From Eucalyptus grandis (taxonomy: Eukaryota; Streptophyta; Magnoliopsida; Myrtales; Myrtaceae), in contig NC_052619.1 in the NCBI RefSeq assembly GCF_016545825.1, positions 67,404,115 through 67,468,114 on the forward strand: a DNA stretch of 64,000 nucleotides. Direction: 5' to 3'. Positions 22,767 through 33,584 of this stretch are shown here, piece after piece; within the stretch, counting starts at the first letter, position 1, and each line of letters opens with the position of its first letter. The position numbers were made by a program, and so were the translations under genes. Below the pieces are notes generated by a model that worked only from the letters and a program-made list of their open reading frames with translations, searched no databases and had not been told where the DNA came from.

Positions 22767-24131
22767 GATGTATGTGAACCAATTAATGAATCTACTAGAG
22801 GTGGTTATAATTACTTCATTACCTTCACTGATGATCAGTCACGGTATGGTTATTTATACCTCATGAAGTATAAATCTGAATCCTTTGAAAAGTTCAAGGA
22901 ATTCAAGGCTGAAGTTGAGAAACAAACAGGAAAATGTATTAAGGCTCTTCGATCAGATTGATGAGGTGAATACCTTAGTACTGAATTCCTGGACTTTCTT
23001 AAAGAGAATGGCATTTTATCACAATGGACACCTCCTGGAACTCCGAACATAATGGTGTATCGAACGAAGAAATCGTACTTTATTAGATATGGTACGATCT
23101 ATGATGAGTTACACCGATTTGCCAATATCCCTTTGGGGATATGCCCTTGAGACTGCTGTATATATATTGAATAGAGTGCCGTCCAAATCTGTTACAACTA
23201 CGCCCTATGAGATATGGCATAGTAGGAAACCTAGTCTTAATCATATTAAGATTTGGGGTTGTCCAGCTTTCGTGAAAAAGCTGAAAATGGAAAAATTGGA
23301 GGCAAGATCTGAACAAGATCGCTTCATTGGATATCCAAAGGAAACTCTTGGATATTATTTCTATTTTCATTCGGACCAAAGAATTTTGGTATGCAAGCAC
23401 GCTTCTTTTTGGAGAATCAGTTCATCCAAGAAAGTGGTGCTAGGCGGAAAATAGTCTTACAAGAAGAAAATAATGAAGTACCAAACAATCGAGTTTAGAT
23501 ACCAATCTCTAATTCAGTGGGAGCTTCTGATACACAACCTCTTAGGAAAAGTGCGAGAACGTCTCGCCCACCTGCTCGTTATAGACACTCGGTTGATCAT
23601 ATTGAATCATTATTCATTGTGAATGATAGTGATCAACCCGGTGATCCTAAAACCTATGAGGAGGCGATATTGGACATCGATTCTGGTAAATGGCTAGAAG
23701 CCATGAAATCCGAAATGGATTCAATGTATTCCAATGAGGTATGGACCTTGACTCGACCCGCCTGATGGTATTGTACCAATTGGCTGTAAATGGATCTTCA
23801 AGAGGAAGATGAATGTTGAAGGTCAAATTGGAATTTACAAAGCACGGCTGGTGGCGAAAGAATATCGTCAAAAAGAAGGAATTGATTATGACGAAACTTT
23901 CTCACCTGTGGCCATGCTAAAATCCATTCGGATTATGTTGGCTATAGCTGCACACCTTGATTATGAGATATTCCAGATGGATGTCAAAACGGCTTTTCTA
24001 AATGGTTTTCTCGAAGAGGACATCTATATGGAACAGCCACAGGGTTTTGAATCCAATAGTGAAAAACGGAAGGTGTGTAAGCTTAAGAGATCCATTTATG
24101 GACTCAAACAAGCCTCCAGAAGTTGGAACAT
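22767..24131 (+). pseudogene. Copia-1 integrase and 5' half of reverse transcriptase (broken)
   Basis: Directly continues the reading cut at 19627. The integrase core is recognisable (FTDDQSRYGYLYLM, CIKALRSD) but has stops near 22959 and a frameshift near 23045; then comes the integrase C-terminal region ([20 protein letters not shown]). RT starts near 23765 with the usual GCKWIFK-type motif, and from 23809 shows ARLVAKEYRQKEGIDYDETFSPVA and intact motif A (QMDVKTAFLNG). It stops at 24131 after [10 protein letters not shown], where the pararetrovirus is inserted; the other RT half resumes at 31218. Confidence 0.9.
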
Positions 24132-24487
24132 CTGGGGAATTCTGGAGGGATCTGAAGAGTAACAAAGTATTCCTTTTCAGTAGCAGGGATAGGATGCTGG
24201 TCGAATTTGGAGGACTGGACGTACTCCTTTACTTGCTTTGGGCTTTGGTGAATTAGCTGACGGATGGAGCGGATAGGTGAAAATGGTGAGGTTGGTTTTG
24301 CAAAAGCAGAATAAGGGTTCATGAGGGGGAGTTGGGTTTCTGAAATCTTGGTTTCATCGCTAAGAGAGACTTCATAGAGATAGTCTATCTTAGAAGCATT
24401 AGAAACACGAAATTCTGGAGGTGTTGAAGATGAAGCTGAAGGTGCCAGGGTAACAGGTGCTTCAAGGGTTTCGGGTTCTGTAGACAT
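24132..24487 (-). pseudogene. Pararetrovirus polyprotein start and N-terminal movement-protein part
   Basis: ATG at 24487 (minus) is the first good start after the primer site at 24561-24574. It opens a frame rich in S, T, P and E, which runs into the first part of the movement-protein domain (ending near the motif QIPPEFPR) and is cut by the junction with Copia-1 at about 24131. The rest of the domain is at the far end of the insertion (30774-31217). The separation comes from circular permutation and not from decay. Confidence 0.75.
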
Positions 24488-24560
24488 TATGAGGGAAGAT
24501 CTTCTCAGATCTGGATTCACCTACCAAGCGCATGGAATGGATTTATTAAAAACGGCACCA

Positions 24561-24574
24561 TGGCTCTGATACCA
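24561..24574 (-). promoter_or_regulatory. Pararetrovirus primer binding site (initiator tRNA-Met)
   Basis: The minus strand reads TGGTATCAGAGCCA, complementary to the 3' end of initiator tRNA-Met. This is the conserved first base region of Caulimoviridae genomes. It lies between the TATA box and the first ATG, as expected. It is not a tRNA gene. Confidence 0.92.
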
Positions 24575-24876
24575 TGAATGGACCTAGACTTAGAACCAGG
24601 GAAGGAGAGTAAATTTCTTGCAGGTATGCATCCCACATGGGCGAACCTAGCCCTTCAAGGACAGCCTGTTAGCAAAAAACCACTCAGCCTTTTAGTTCAT
24701 AGCCTAGAGACACTCAGAGATGCCAGGATGGAATCGTTTCTAATCTATCCAAGCTGCCTTTCTTGAAGGATCCTACCAGAATTGAGAAGAAGAGGAATTT
24801 AGAAAGCCATGGAGAGATTTTTACAAAGCACACTCTTTACTTCAGGGGACTCTGCCCAAAACAATACACCCTCCTT

Positions 24877-25041
24877 GCCTTATATAGGCAATAAGAGGTA
24901 ACAAAGACAAACACAGGGACCTAGCTCATGGGTCCGGAAACAAACAAGGGCACCGAAAGGGAATTATTCGAACACTATGAACAGTAACTGTACTGTGAAC
25001 AGTACTTTCCCTAGCCTAGTGCTACAGTAAAAGTGAACAGT
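24877..25041 (-). promoter_or_regulatory. Pararetrovirus promoter region
   Basis: A TATA box (minus strand TGCCTATATAAGGC, 24877-24890) lies about 300 bp before the primer site. Upstream of it are three copies of ACTGTTCA (minus strand; at 24978-24985, 24996-25003 and 25034-25041). Pararetroviruses make their full-length RNA from a promoter in this position. Whether the repeated word binds anything is unknown. Confidence 0.65.
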
Positions 25042-25086
25042 GATTTGCTCCAGTGGAAATGTACGGACTCAACGGTCTCGTCCGTC

Positions 25087-25980
25087 TCAAGCATTGTAGC
25101 TGCAAACTGAATCATCCGAGTTTTCTTCTAGGAGATGTGCCTCGTATTTTTGTTCAAGGGCTTCAAGGTCTTCTGGTGAGAGAATTTGATTCAGCCTTCG
25201 TGATGAGGATGCTTGTTCATGAGCCCAATGTGATGCTTCTTCTTCAGCCCAGTTTGTATCTTCATTTTGCTGAAGGTTAATAATTCTTGGCTGAGGCCAG
25301 TTGGATGGTTCTGCATAAAAAGATGTGTCCATGCTTTGGAATTGTTCGTAGGGATCCTGGGACAGAGGTCCTCCAAAGCGTGCATATGGGTCTTGGGTGG
25401 ATTGGACAATGTCATCTTCGCTTGTCATTTCAGGCTCTTGGGATGATGAGGCTTGTCTGTATTGTCCGAGTGCTTCCTTAGCTTCTGGTGCTAGGTCATA
25501 ATGATCCCACGTAGTGGGTGCATTATTCCAAATATCTTCGGGAATGGTCTTGTTTTCCTGGCATAGGATTCTCTGGAGTTCTCGATATTCTCGTTCACAA
25601 ATTCGAACAGATCTAGGATAAGATTTGTAAATCCGGGATTCTCGGCTGTTCAGGTTAGGTTTATAAGATGTAGTTCCTATTTCCAGTGGTGCATCAAGAA
25701 TACTACCATTATTTCTGCAAAAATTCCAAGGGCGTCGGAAAAATAGGATGGTATGGACTTCAGGATCTGGTGTCATGGATCTCAGTTCTTTTTCCAAGTC
25801 TTGTTTCCAACATGTAGGATGATAGAACCAATTTAGAAATTCTAAAAGATTTCTATCACATTCTTTTTCAATGTTTCTCCCGAGCAAAAATATCATTGTG
25901 AGGTTAGCAATGAATCTTCTGGTTGGGATTTCAAAGGCTATTAGATACTTATTGGTTAAGTACCATAATAACGTTTTGAG
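25087..25980 (-). pseudogene. Pararetrovirus polyprotein C-terminal extension
   Basis: Follows RNase H in the same frame after one in-frame stop (TAG at 25981). The open stretch of about 270 residues is hydrophilic, with many E, Q, S and D in its second half (EDLEALEQKYEAHLLEE near the end), and terminates at 25087. I do not recognise a domain. A C-terminal extension or second ORF of unknown function after RNase H is found in some plant pararetroviruses. It is the longest undamaged part of this copy. Confidence 0.6.
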
Positions 25981-26640
25981 CTATTCAGGAAAATCATCTT
26001 CTTTCCAGATAAGAAGATGAATGAATGGATAATTCATGTTTAACCCAAAAGGATAAAGAATCGAACCTCCATTGAACCTGAATAGGTCTGTGTGGCTTTG
26101 CCACATGAGGTTCTCCAAGTTTTCAGCAAGGCTGTCGTTCTGGATTTGTTGAATAATCTCCTGGGGGTATTTCCAACTTTGCGAATCTTTGATGTTCTCA
26201 ATTTTGTATTTTACTCCATGGTTGAGCATATGGAAAGCATGCCTTTTGATATACATGTTGATCTCGGCTGGTGCCTTTGGCCTTGATAAGAAATCAGCAA
26301 GTACATTCTTCTTTCCAGGAATATGCTTAGTTTCGAAGGAGTATTTTGAAAACCATTCAGCCCATCGAAGCAGTTGGGAATTTGGAATGCCTTGTTTAAA
26401 CTTGGTCATCGAGGGAAAGATGCCATGTCTAATTCTACCAGAAAGTGGTGGCCGATGAGGTGGAACTCAAAATTTTTGATTCCATTCTTTACTGCTAAGA
26501 TTTCTTTGAAAGTGGAATGGTAATGCATTTCAGCTTGGGAAAACTTTCCACTTTTATGAGCACAGAGGAGTCTCTTACCATCGATTTCTTCAAGGAGAAC
26601 AGCTGCCCAGTACTCATCACTAGCGTCAGTTTGGAGAATT
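25981..26640 (-). pseudogene. Pararetrovirus RNase H domain
   Basis: Begins with the DASDE active-site motif at 26613-26627 (minus strand), changes frame near 26530 and 26410, and includes the conserved WAEWFSKYSF and HIPGKKNVLADFLSR stretch typical of Caulimoviridae and Gypsy RNase H. It removes RNA from the RNA-DNA hybrid during genome copying. At least two frameshifts interrupt it. Confidence 0.85.
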
Positions 26641-26690
26641 CTCTTGCATGTTGATGGTATTTGTAATGGTGGGAGATTCGCATAATCTCC

Positions 26691-27790
26691 TTAAGTTCTG
26701 CTCTTGCTTTGGTCTCGAGTTTTTCCCAAGGTGGGGAATTCTTCTTCAAAGCATGGATTGCAAAGGGATCGAAGTTTTGCAATATTTGGGACAAAGACCC
26801 CGAGATAATTGATTATCCCGAGAAACTTGAACTTGCTTTGTTGTGAAATTGTCTGAGGAAACTTCAATAATTCTTGGGCTATATGCGGCCCTGGGTAGTA
26901 TGTACCTTTGTTAAGGTGCATACCAAGAAATTCAATTTCTGTCTGGGCAATATTCATCTTCCTTTGGGAAAGCATAATACCATGTTTTTTTATGATTTCT
27001 GCAAACTGCTCAAGAAGTTGACAGTGTGACTGCTCATCAGGACTGTAGAGCAGGATATCATCAATGTATACTGCTGCACTCGATAGAATTGGTTGGAAGA
27101 TGCGACACATGGCTTTTTGGAAAAGGGATGGTGCTACCTTTAAGCCAAAAGGAAGAACTTTCCATTGGAAGTGCTGGTTTGGGATACTGAGAATCTGTTT
27201 TGGATCTCGTCTTCGGGATGGATGCCCAATTGCCAAAATCCGGCTTTGAGGTCGAATTTGGAATAGATGTGGGCCTTGGTTAGACCACTGAAGAGAGTGT
27301 CTCTAGATGGTAAAGGGAATTTATCATCTTGAAGGAAAAGATTGAGAGGTTGATAGTTAATTACCAATCTCATTTTTCCTCTGTTTTGCTCGGCACGTTT
27401 ATTGACATAAAAGGCTTCACAAGCCCATTGTGAGTCAGAAACTTCAATAAGTCATTGTTGTAAAAGTTCCGAGCATTCCCTTTGAGCTAGAACCAAATGT
27501 TCTGGCTTCATTCCCATGTGGCTTGCCTTGGTTGGGCTTACGTCTTCATTTTTCTTAAAAGGAAGCCGAACAAAGAACTCTAGGTTTTTCCATAAAGGAT
27601 GAGGGCACTTTTGAGCAAATTCTGCATGAGATTCTGAACAAGATTCCAATAACTTTTGCATAATCGGATCTAGTAGACTCATTTGAATGGAAAATAGTCT
27701 CCGGATATTAACAAACTCAGAGAATTGATCTTTATACCTAAGACCTTTTCCAGGAATAATCTTTGGGAGACTTGAGTCATGATGTCCCAC
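26691..27790 (-). pseudogene. Pararetrovirus reverse transcriptase domain
   Basis: Shows MRLVINYQPLN, the KFDLKAGFWQ motif A, VLPFGLKVAPSLFQ motif B and the catalytic YIDD box (27057-27068), followed by the thumb and connection with FLGIINYL. An in-frame TGA lies near 27452, and frameshifts occur near 27190 and 26750. The catalytic residues themselves are kept, but the frame is broken, so no active enzyme is encoded. Confidence 0.9.
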
Positions 27791-28320
27791 CCAATTATCG
27801 GGTCTTTATTGGGAAGGTTAGATCCAAAAATTTTTGCGGTTATGGAGCACTTTGCGGGAAGAACTGGACAGTTATAGGAGTGGTTTCGACATTTGTGGAG
27901 AAAGTATCTCCGGACGCAGAGTTGAAGTATCGGGTGTAGGGAGTCCCAGAATTCTTCGGGGAGAATTTTGGTGTCTAGAATAGAACAACTTGCTCCCGTG
28001 TCAATGAGAGCAATGACAAAGTGATTGGTTTGGCAAACTTTGAGGTGAGGATTTTAACTGGGAAGTGTGGACAATGGGTTTGACTTGAAAATATGTCGAG
28101 TTTGGTTAAGGGATGATGGTGATATATAGAAAATATCTTCAAACTCTGAGTCTGACCCAGTTTCACTGGAAGTTTGGTAGGAGGGAATGGCACAAAGAGT
28201 TTGTTCAGATGGTTCTTCATCAACAGAGAACAATGATTCAATATCATCATTTTCAAGAGAAATAACTATTTCGCTTTCAATATGATGGATGAGATGATTC
28301 TGACCTTTTCTCACTTGAGG
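27791..28320 (-). pseudogene. Pararetrovirus aspartic protease region
   Basis: The DTGAS active site is at 27988-28002 (minus strand), preceded by an acidic linker (28054-28260) that follows the coat protein zinc knuckle. Protease cuts the viral polyprotein. The linker and the active site are in different frames, so at least one frameshift lies near 28060. The protease continues towards the RT start near 27790. Confidence 0.8.
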
Positions 28321-29130
28321 ACAACTTTTGGCGAAATGTCCTTTCTGATTGCAAATGTAGCAACGATTTGATTTTTTTGTGGCTTGTGCGATCCTTTCTT
28401 TTGCGTAGGTATCGCCATTTCTTCTTTTTCCGGAAATGCTTGGAGCTATGTTTGGATTTCTTTATCCAAAATTTCTTGTAGTGCTTCTTCTTGCGGGAGT
28501 ACTTGCCACATGTTCCATCACAGTCTTTTTGGAGCATTTAATTTTCAACTCTTGTCGGGAGCGGGCGATTCTAGGCGTTTGTCATCGTGATGTATGTTTG
28601 CACCATCTTGCGCTTTAAGCATAATTCTTCTAGGCATAGATGGATTTCCTGCTGTATTTCTCCCAAGGGAATATCTTGTACCTGCCTTTGTTTTCCAAAA
28701 AATGATCTTTCAACCATCTGGGATAGTTCTTTCGGAATGGAAGTAAGGAAAACATGCTTGATTTGGTTCTCCGCTCCAATCGATAAAGGTTTGAAGCATT
28801 AACTTAAAATGCTTATCAAGATGTTTCTTCGGGAGGGAGCAAAGATCGTCTTTCTAAGAACTCTTTTTTTTTTTTTTTTTATCTCTATGAGATCATAGGG
28901 TTTTCCCACAAAGACATGATATAAAAGAGTGATCGCATGGCTGAAAGTGGGTGACATTAGAAAATGGATCTGATCTTGTTCTGAAAGGGATTGCCACCAG
29001 TGCTTCAGGCTTCCTGTGAATCTTGTAACAAAGTTGTACAATACATCATTCATATCATGGTTGGTGATAGACTGCGTATTCATCCAAGTGTGAAATTCTT
29101 CAAGCCTTATCGGCCATTTTTGATAAGGAA
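28321..29130 (-). pseudogene. Pararetrovirus coat protein region with zinc knuckle
   Basis: Starts near 29130 in another frame than the upstream region. It has a conserved coat core (TRFTGSLKHWWQSL near 29010), an interior part near 28640-28790 in a further frame, a lysine/arginine-rich stretch (28400-28530), and an intact CxxCxxxxHxxxxC zinc knuckle at 28321-28362. The arrangement is that of Caulimoviridae coat proteins. Frameshifts near 28890, 28540 and 28370 break it. A poly(T)/poly(A) run at 28863-28880 may be a slippage site or later expansion. Confidence 0.82.
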
Positions 29131-30710
29131 TATCATCAATGGTGAAGAATTGTTTTGATGCAAAATAGACACCCGATGAGTAGGCTTGCTTGTCCGGCCC
29201 ATTTCAGGGTTAGAATAATCTGATTCCATATCATCGCTTAGAGAGTCAGCCATGAATATTGATGAAGTAATTGGTGCAATAGGGAGGGTATCGACTGTAG
29301 GAATTGAGAAGGATGAAGAAGAAGAGGAAAGGGATACTAAAGATTCTGTTTCAAGATATCGAGAAGTTTGCTTTATTGAGAGCAAAGTCTGTTTTTTCGG
29401 AGGATTAGGTTGTTCAGTTTGTTGGATAACAGAGTCAGGTTCCTGGGTGCCTAAATCCTTTAGAAAAATTTCTAATGGATTTGATAGCATCATCCGTTCT
29501 GGCCTTTCTCTTATAATAATGGAACTTGATCCTGTAGGTGGTGTTTTTTCTTTTCCCTTTTCTTTTTGTAGGGTTTTGAGGCGATTTCGCAGATCTGCCA
29601 TATCCGGTTCTCTCCTGTAAGGATCTGCTGGGATAGTGGCAAAAATGGATGTTTTCGGTGGTGGAGGTAAATACCCAGTTTTAACAGGAGGTGCTAAAGG
29701 ATCAAATAGTCTGAACCTTCCTTCTTCAAGAAGCTGGATCTGGTTTTTGAGTTTTTCTATTTCTGGTAATGGATTTTCAAGATAATGGTACCCAAGATGT
29801 TGTCCTGACTCCAAGGCGTGAAGCCTTTTCTGGAATTCAGAGAGTATTTTTTTGGTACTTTCATCATACCTTTGGAGATCTTGTTGCACATTTCCAATTT
29901 TGGAGTCAATTGCCTTGAAGGCATTATTTTGTGCTAACGAGTCTCGATTGCCAGTTTAGGACACTGAAAGCACAGAGGTTTTTTTTCGTCTTCCATGTTC
30001 GTCCACATCGGTGGGAGTAGAAACTTTAGGAACATGTCGGTATCTTCCTTGAGGATCAATAAACTCTTCTGCAGTTGGGAACGAGAGTTTAGAACCTTCC
30101 TTGACCAGGGGAGGAAAGTCAGCATCCTGGAACATAGCGATGATAGAAGAAGTAGGTGGTACTTCTTCTGGAACTTCGAAGGGGTAAGAATACTTCTTAG
30201 CCCACTTAAGGATTGGCCTATAGAATGGAGAGAGGGTTTGCTTTTTATGAGGAGGAGATGGTGGTGGTGTTTTTGGTGGATCTAGTGAGGTTTGAAATGA
30301 AGTACTAGACTCTGGTGATGGCGGTGGTGAATAAGAAACCAGGAATTGGTATTTGTTGCTTTCACCAAGAGTATCGATGGATGAATCTCCATCTAAGTAC
30401 CTTTGGCACATCTTATCCTTTGGCCTTTTCCGTCGAGGTGGAGGTTTCTCAAACGGGTTTACCCCGTCAGGAGAATTTATACAGGAGGAACATGGGCAGA
30501 AAGGATCCCAAAAACAATGACCATAATTGTCTTTATAGTAATGAACAGGATGTCCATCACCATCAAAATGTCGAACATGTTTTTTTGGATCTGGCTCGGA
30601 AATGGATGGAGGAACACATGGTTCAATCATGAGTAGGGTTTGGAAAATAGAAGGACTTTCTTCCTTTTCTTTGCCAAATTTGATGGAAACCGTTCCATCT
30701 TTTTCCTTAC
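29107..30710 (-). pseudogene. Pararetrovirus region between movement and coat proteins (coiled coil)
   Basis: One frame runs from about 30710 to 29107 with a single stop (29956). The first part has a cysteine- and aromatic-rich patch (WDPFCPCSSC), a basic patch and a long proline/serine region (PPPSPESS, PPKTPPPSPP). The second part (from 29889) begins with a predicted coiled coil rich in Q, E and L and then an acidic serine-rich tail. Such a spacer, sometimes including a virion-associated function, lies here in several plant pararetroviruses. No enzyme domain recognised. Confidence 0.65.
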
Positions 30711-30773
30711 GAACTCCGAGTCCGTAGATTGGATAGGCTTGTTGTGCTGATGTAGCTTCTCATAGTTGGTAAT

Positions 30774-31217
30774 TCAGGTCTCTGGAAGAAGCTTGGCTAA
30801 CTTCTCCTTTGGAATCTGTCTGGGAACATGGATGCAGGATGCCTGGTCATTTTGCATGGAGATGAACAAGGCATCTTCATTACCATTGTTGAAGTTAAGA
30901 TCAAGCGCATGGTTCTGCACTCGATAAACCATCTGGTAATGTAATGTTGCAGCTACAGAGTCAGCAATTTGAGGGGCTCCGGTGAGTTGAAGTTGAACTT
31001 TCATAAAAGAAAGTAATGGCGGGGATTTGAAAGGGCTATGTTGAAGTTGGGGTATAGAGTGACAAAGACCGTTCCTGCATTCAAAGTAGTTTGAACAGTA
31101 CCAATGCAAGCATGCTGGTATTGTAAAAACCCGGTATCTAGTAATGCTATTCTTGCCACAACCGGCAAACCTTTTCGACCATGGAACGTGAGAGCAAGAC
31201 GAACAGCTCCACCTCGA
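30774..31217 (-). pseudogene. Pararetrovirus movement protein, main part (30K superfamily)
   Basis: From the junction at 31217 the minus strand encodes the conserved movement-protein core (ALTFHGRKGLPVVARIALLD, QHACIGTV), then after a frameshift near 31020 the second half (GAPQIADSVAATLHYQM, RVQNHALDL). A stop near 30770 replaces a conserved residue after LLPET. These proteins enlarge plasmodesmata for cell-to-cell spread. The N-terminal part is at 24132-24487. Confidence 0.85.
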
Positions 31218-32305
31218 TGGAACATGAGGTAGTCAAATCGTTTGGCTTCATAAAAAATCCTGATGAACCTTGTGTATATAAGAAGATCAGTGGGAGTGCA
31301 ATTGCATTTCTGGTTTTGTATGTCGATGATATACTTTTGATTGGAAATGATGTACCAATGATATCATCGATAAAACTATTCTTGTCACAGAAATTCTCCA
31401 TGAAAGATTTAGGAGAGGCAGCCTACATTTTAGGTATCAAGATCTATAGAGATAGATCAAGACGATTGATTGGCCTCTCACAATCTACGTACATAGACAA
31501 AGTGTTAACACGGTTTAACATGCAATATTCCAAGAGAGGATTATTGCCTTTTAGGCAAGGGATCCGTCTTTCTAAGGAGATGTGTCCCAACACTCTTGAA
31601 AAAAGAGAGCGGATGGCAAAGATACCATATGCATCTGCTATTGGAAGCATAATGTATGCTATGCTATGTACTAGACCTGATATTGCGCATGCTGTAAGTA
31701 TTACTAGCAGATATCAGTCTGATCCAGGAGAAGAGCACTGGATAGTAGTCAAGAATATTCTTAAGTACTTGCGAAGGACTAAAGATTTATTCTTGATATA
31801 TGGAGAAGGAGAATTTAAAGTTGTAGCTTATACTAATTCCGATTTTCAATCGGATCCTAATGATTATAAGTCTACGTCTGGGTTTGTCTTTACATTCAAT
31901 GGTGGTGCAGTTAGTTGGAAAAGTTCCAAACAAAGCATAACTGCCGATTCCACCACTGAGGCAGAGTATGTAACTGCTTCTGAAGTAGCAAAGGAAGCCG
32001 CTTGGATGAAGAAGTTTATTTCTGAACTTGGAGTCGTTCCTTCAATTGAGCAACCGATCACATTGTTTTGTGACAACAATGGGGCGATAACTCAAGCTAA
32101 GGAACCAAGGTCTTACCAGAAGTCCAAGCACATTGAGAGACGCTTCCATCTCATCAGAGAAATTGTTGGGAAATGTGATATCGCCTTGCAGAAAATTGCC
32201 TCAGCAGAAAATGTGGAAGATCCCTTCACTAAGGCCTTACCTCAGTCTTTTTTTGAAAGACATATTGACAAAATGGGTTTGAGATACCAGACAAGTTGGC
32301 TTTAG
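31218..32305 (+). pseudogene. Copia-1 3' half of reverse transcriptase and RNase H
   Basis: Resumes the Copia-1 RT after the viral insertion at EVVKSFGFIKNPDEP. The catalytic YVDD box is intact (YVDDILLIGND), followed by connection and an RNase H with TEAEYVTASEVAKEAAWMKK, ending with a TAG at 32305. This part is a single open frame of about 360 residues, the best preserved coding part of the element. A few residues expected at the junction with the first RT half (24131) are missing. Confidence 0.93.
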
Positions 32306-33584
32306 TGCAACTGGGAAATTGTTGGATGTATGCCCTAAAGCTACTATGTAATAGTTACATATTAGGGATTTCAGTTGTACTTTCATTATTATTATTTAAT
32401 TAATGGCAACGACATATTCATTCATTTATCCAATTATTTTATATTGATGAATGATTCCATAAGATCAGTTGCAACTAGACCTATTCTTGAGACGTTAAGA
32501 ATATATGTGACGGGTTCATAGTTAGACTAAATCTTTAAATTGTTCCCGGTCGATGGATTATTAAGTGGATATTAATAATCCTGTTGAGACCGGTGTGTTC
32601 TTAACTTCGCCATTAAGTATTGGATACTTAAGGGAATGATGAGTCACATGTCATTGGGTATTATGATGCCCGAGTTAGAACACAGGTGTTTGTATTAGAC
32701 AAATTCACTGAACGTGACGCATATGGAACGATTAGCGACATGGAAGCTTTTAGCGTGGTCAATGTCTAATTGTTCATGCTTTGGTCTTGTGTAAATAATC
32801 CTTAGACCTGAGGCACAGTGTTAACTTGTGTATCGAACAACTATGGTTCACGGGTGCACATAATGCCGGGTCGTCGATCCGTCTTTATATTTGATGGTCA
32901 TAGTTTGTTCATATACGAAGTTACACGTGTGCGCAATATGGAATCTGTCTCCTTGTTATATGCAAGGTATGATAATGATGTCCTATGCGATCTAATTGTG
33001 ACACTGCATTGAAATCCTCGGCCGGGGTTGTAACCGAGAATAAATTGTTTATGTCTCGAATAAAATGCATGTCAATTGGATTTGTGCATATAATCGAATT
33101 AATGACTTGACAAATATTCCATGGTCTTTGTTTGATCGGGACATAGTAAGACAGAGGGATTGAATAAAACTGTAGCCAAAGCTGACAGGTTCATTATGTT
33201 CTTAAAGTATTCACACTATCTGGGTAGCCATGACATATTGCTAGATGTCAATCGTGGCTTGTAGGACCTAAAAGATTAATCGGGACAATTAATTCTTTTG
33301 GAAGTACTAATGTGTTAGTACAAGTCTTACTACCAGCTTAGTGATGAACCTAGGGATGTCACACACCATAAACAATTAGGATGACGTGGAACAAGAGAGA
33401 AATATTATTGCAAATATGTTTGCAATTACTGCAATCGAATTGAGTCGATTTGAAATTAAATTAAATGAGATTTAATTTAATTTGTATTATAATCACGAGC
33501 CTACTTGCATATGATGCACACGCATGCCCAAAGTGGATATATGTTAACATACCAAACAAGTTGGCTTTAGTGCAAGTGGGAGAT
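32284..33584 (+). repeat. Extra LTR-like segment between two copies of the Copia-1 polypurine end
   Basis: The last 36 bases before the 3' LTR (33549-33584, including the GTGGGAGA polypurine tract) are also present at 32284-32319 with three differences. After the first copy comes TGTTGGATGTATGCCCTAAAG, which resembles the true LTR start (TGTTAGTAGTATGCCCTAAA). The 1.23 kb between the two (32320-33549) starts with TG and ends with AACA, so it has the form of a different LTR. It contains no gene. Confidence 0.75.
33573..33584 (+). promoter_or_regulatory. Copia-1 polypurine tract
   Basis: AAGTGGGAGAT directly before the 3' LTR. The polypurine tract primes plus-strand DNA synthesis. Confidence 0.8.

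Larger units (their letters stand above)
24132..31217 (-). mobile_element. Endogenous pararetrovirus (Caulimoviridae), whole genome, circularly permuted
   Basis: About 7.1 kb on the minus strand, inserted in the RT gene of Copia-1. Read on the minus strand from 31217 it gives: most of the movement protein, a spacer region with coiled coil, coat protein with zinc knuckle, aspartic protease (DTGAS), RT (YIDD), RNase H, a C-terminal extension, a non-coding region with TATA box and tRNA-Met primer site, and the start of the polyprotein, which breaks off inside the movement-protein region at 24132. The two movement-protein parts thus lie at opposite ends: a circular genome opened in that gene. The single-polyprotein order suggests petuvirus/florendovirus-like relatives; genus not decided. 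Many frameshifts and stops make it inactive. Confidence 0.9.

Noticed and set aside
24561..24574. Possible tRNA-Met gene signals at 16741, 24561 and 54411
   Set aside because: Only the 12-14 bases complementary to the tRNA 3' end are present; they are primer binding sites of retroelements.
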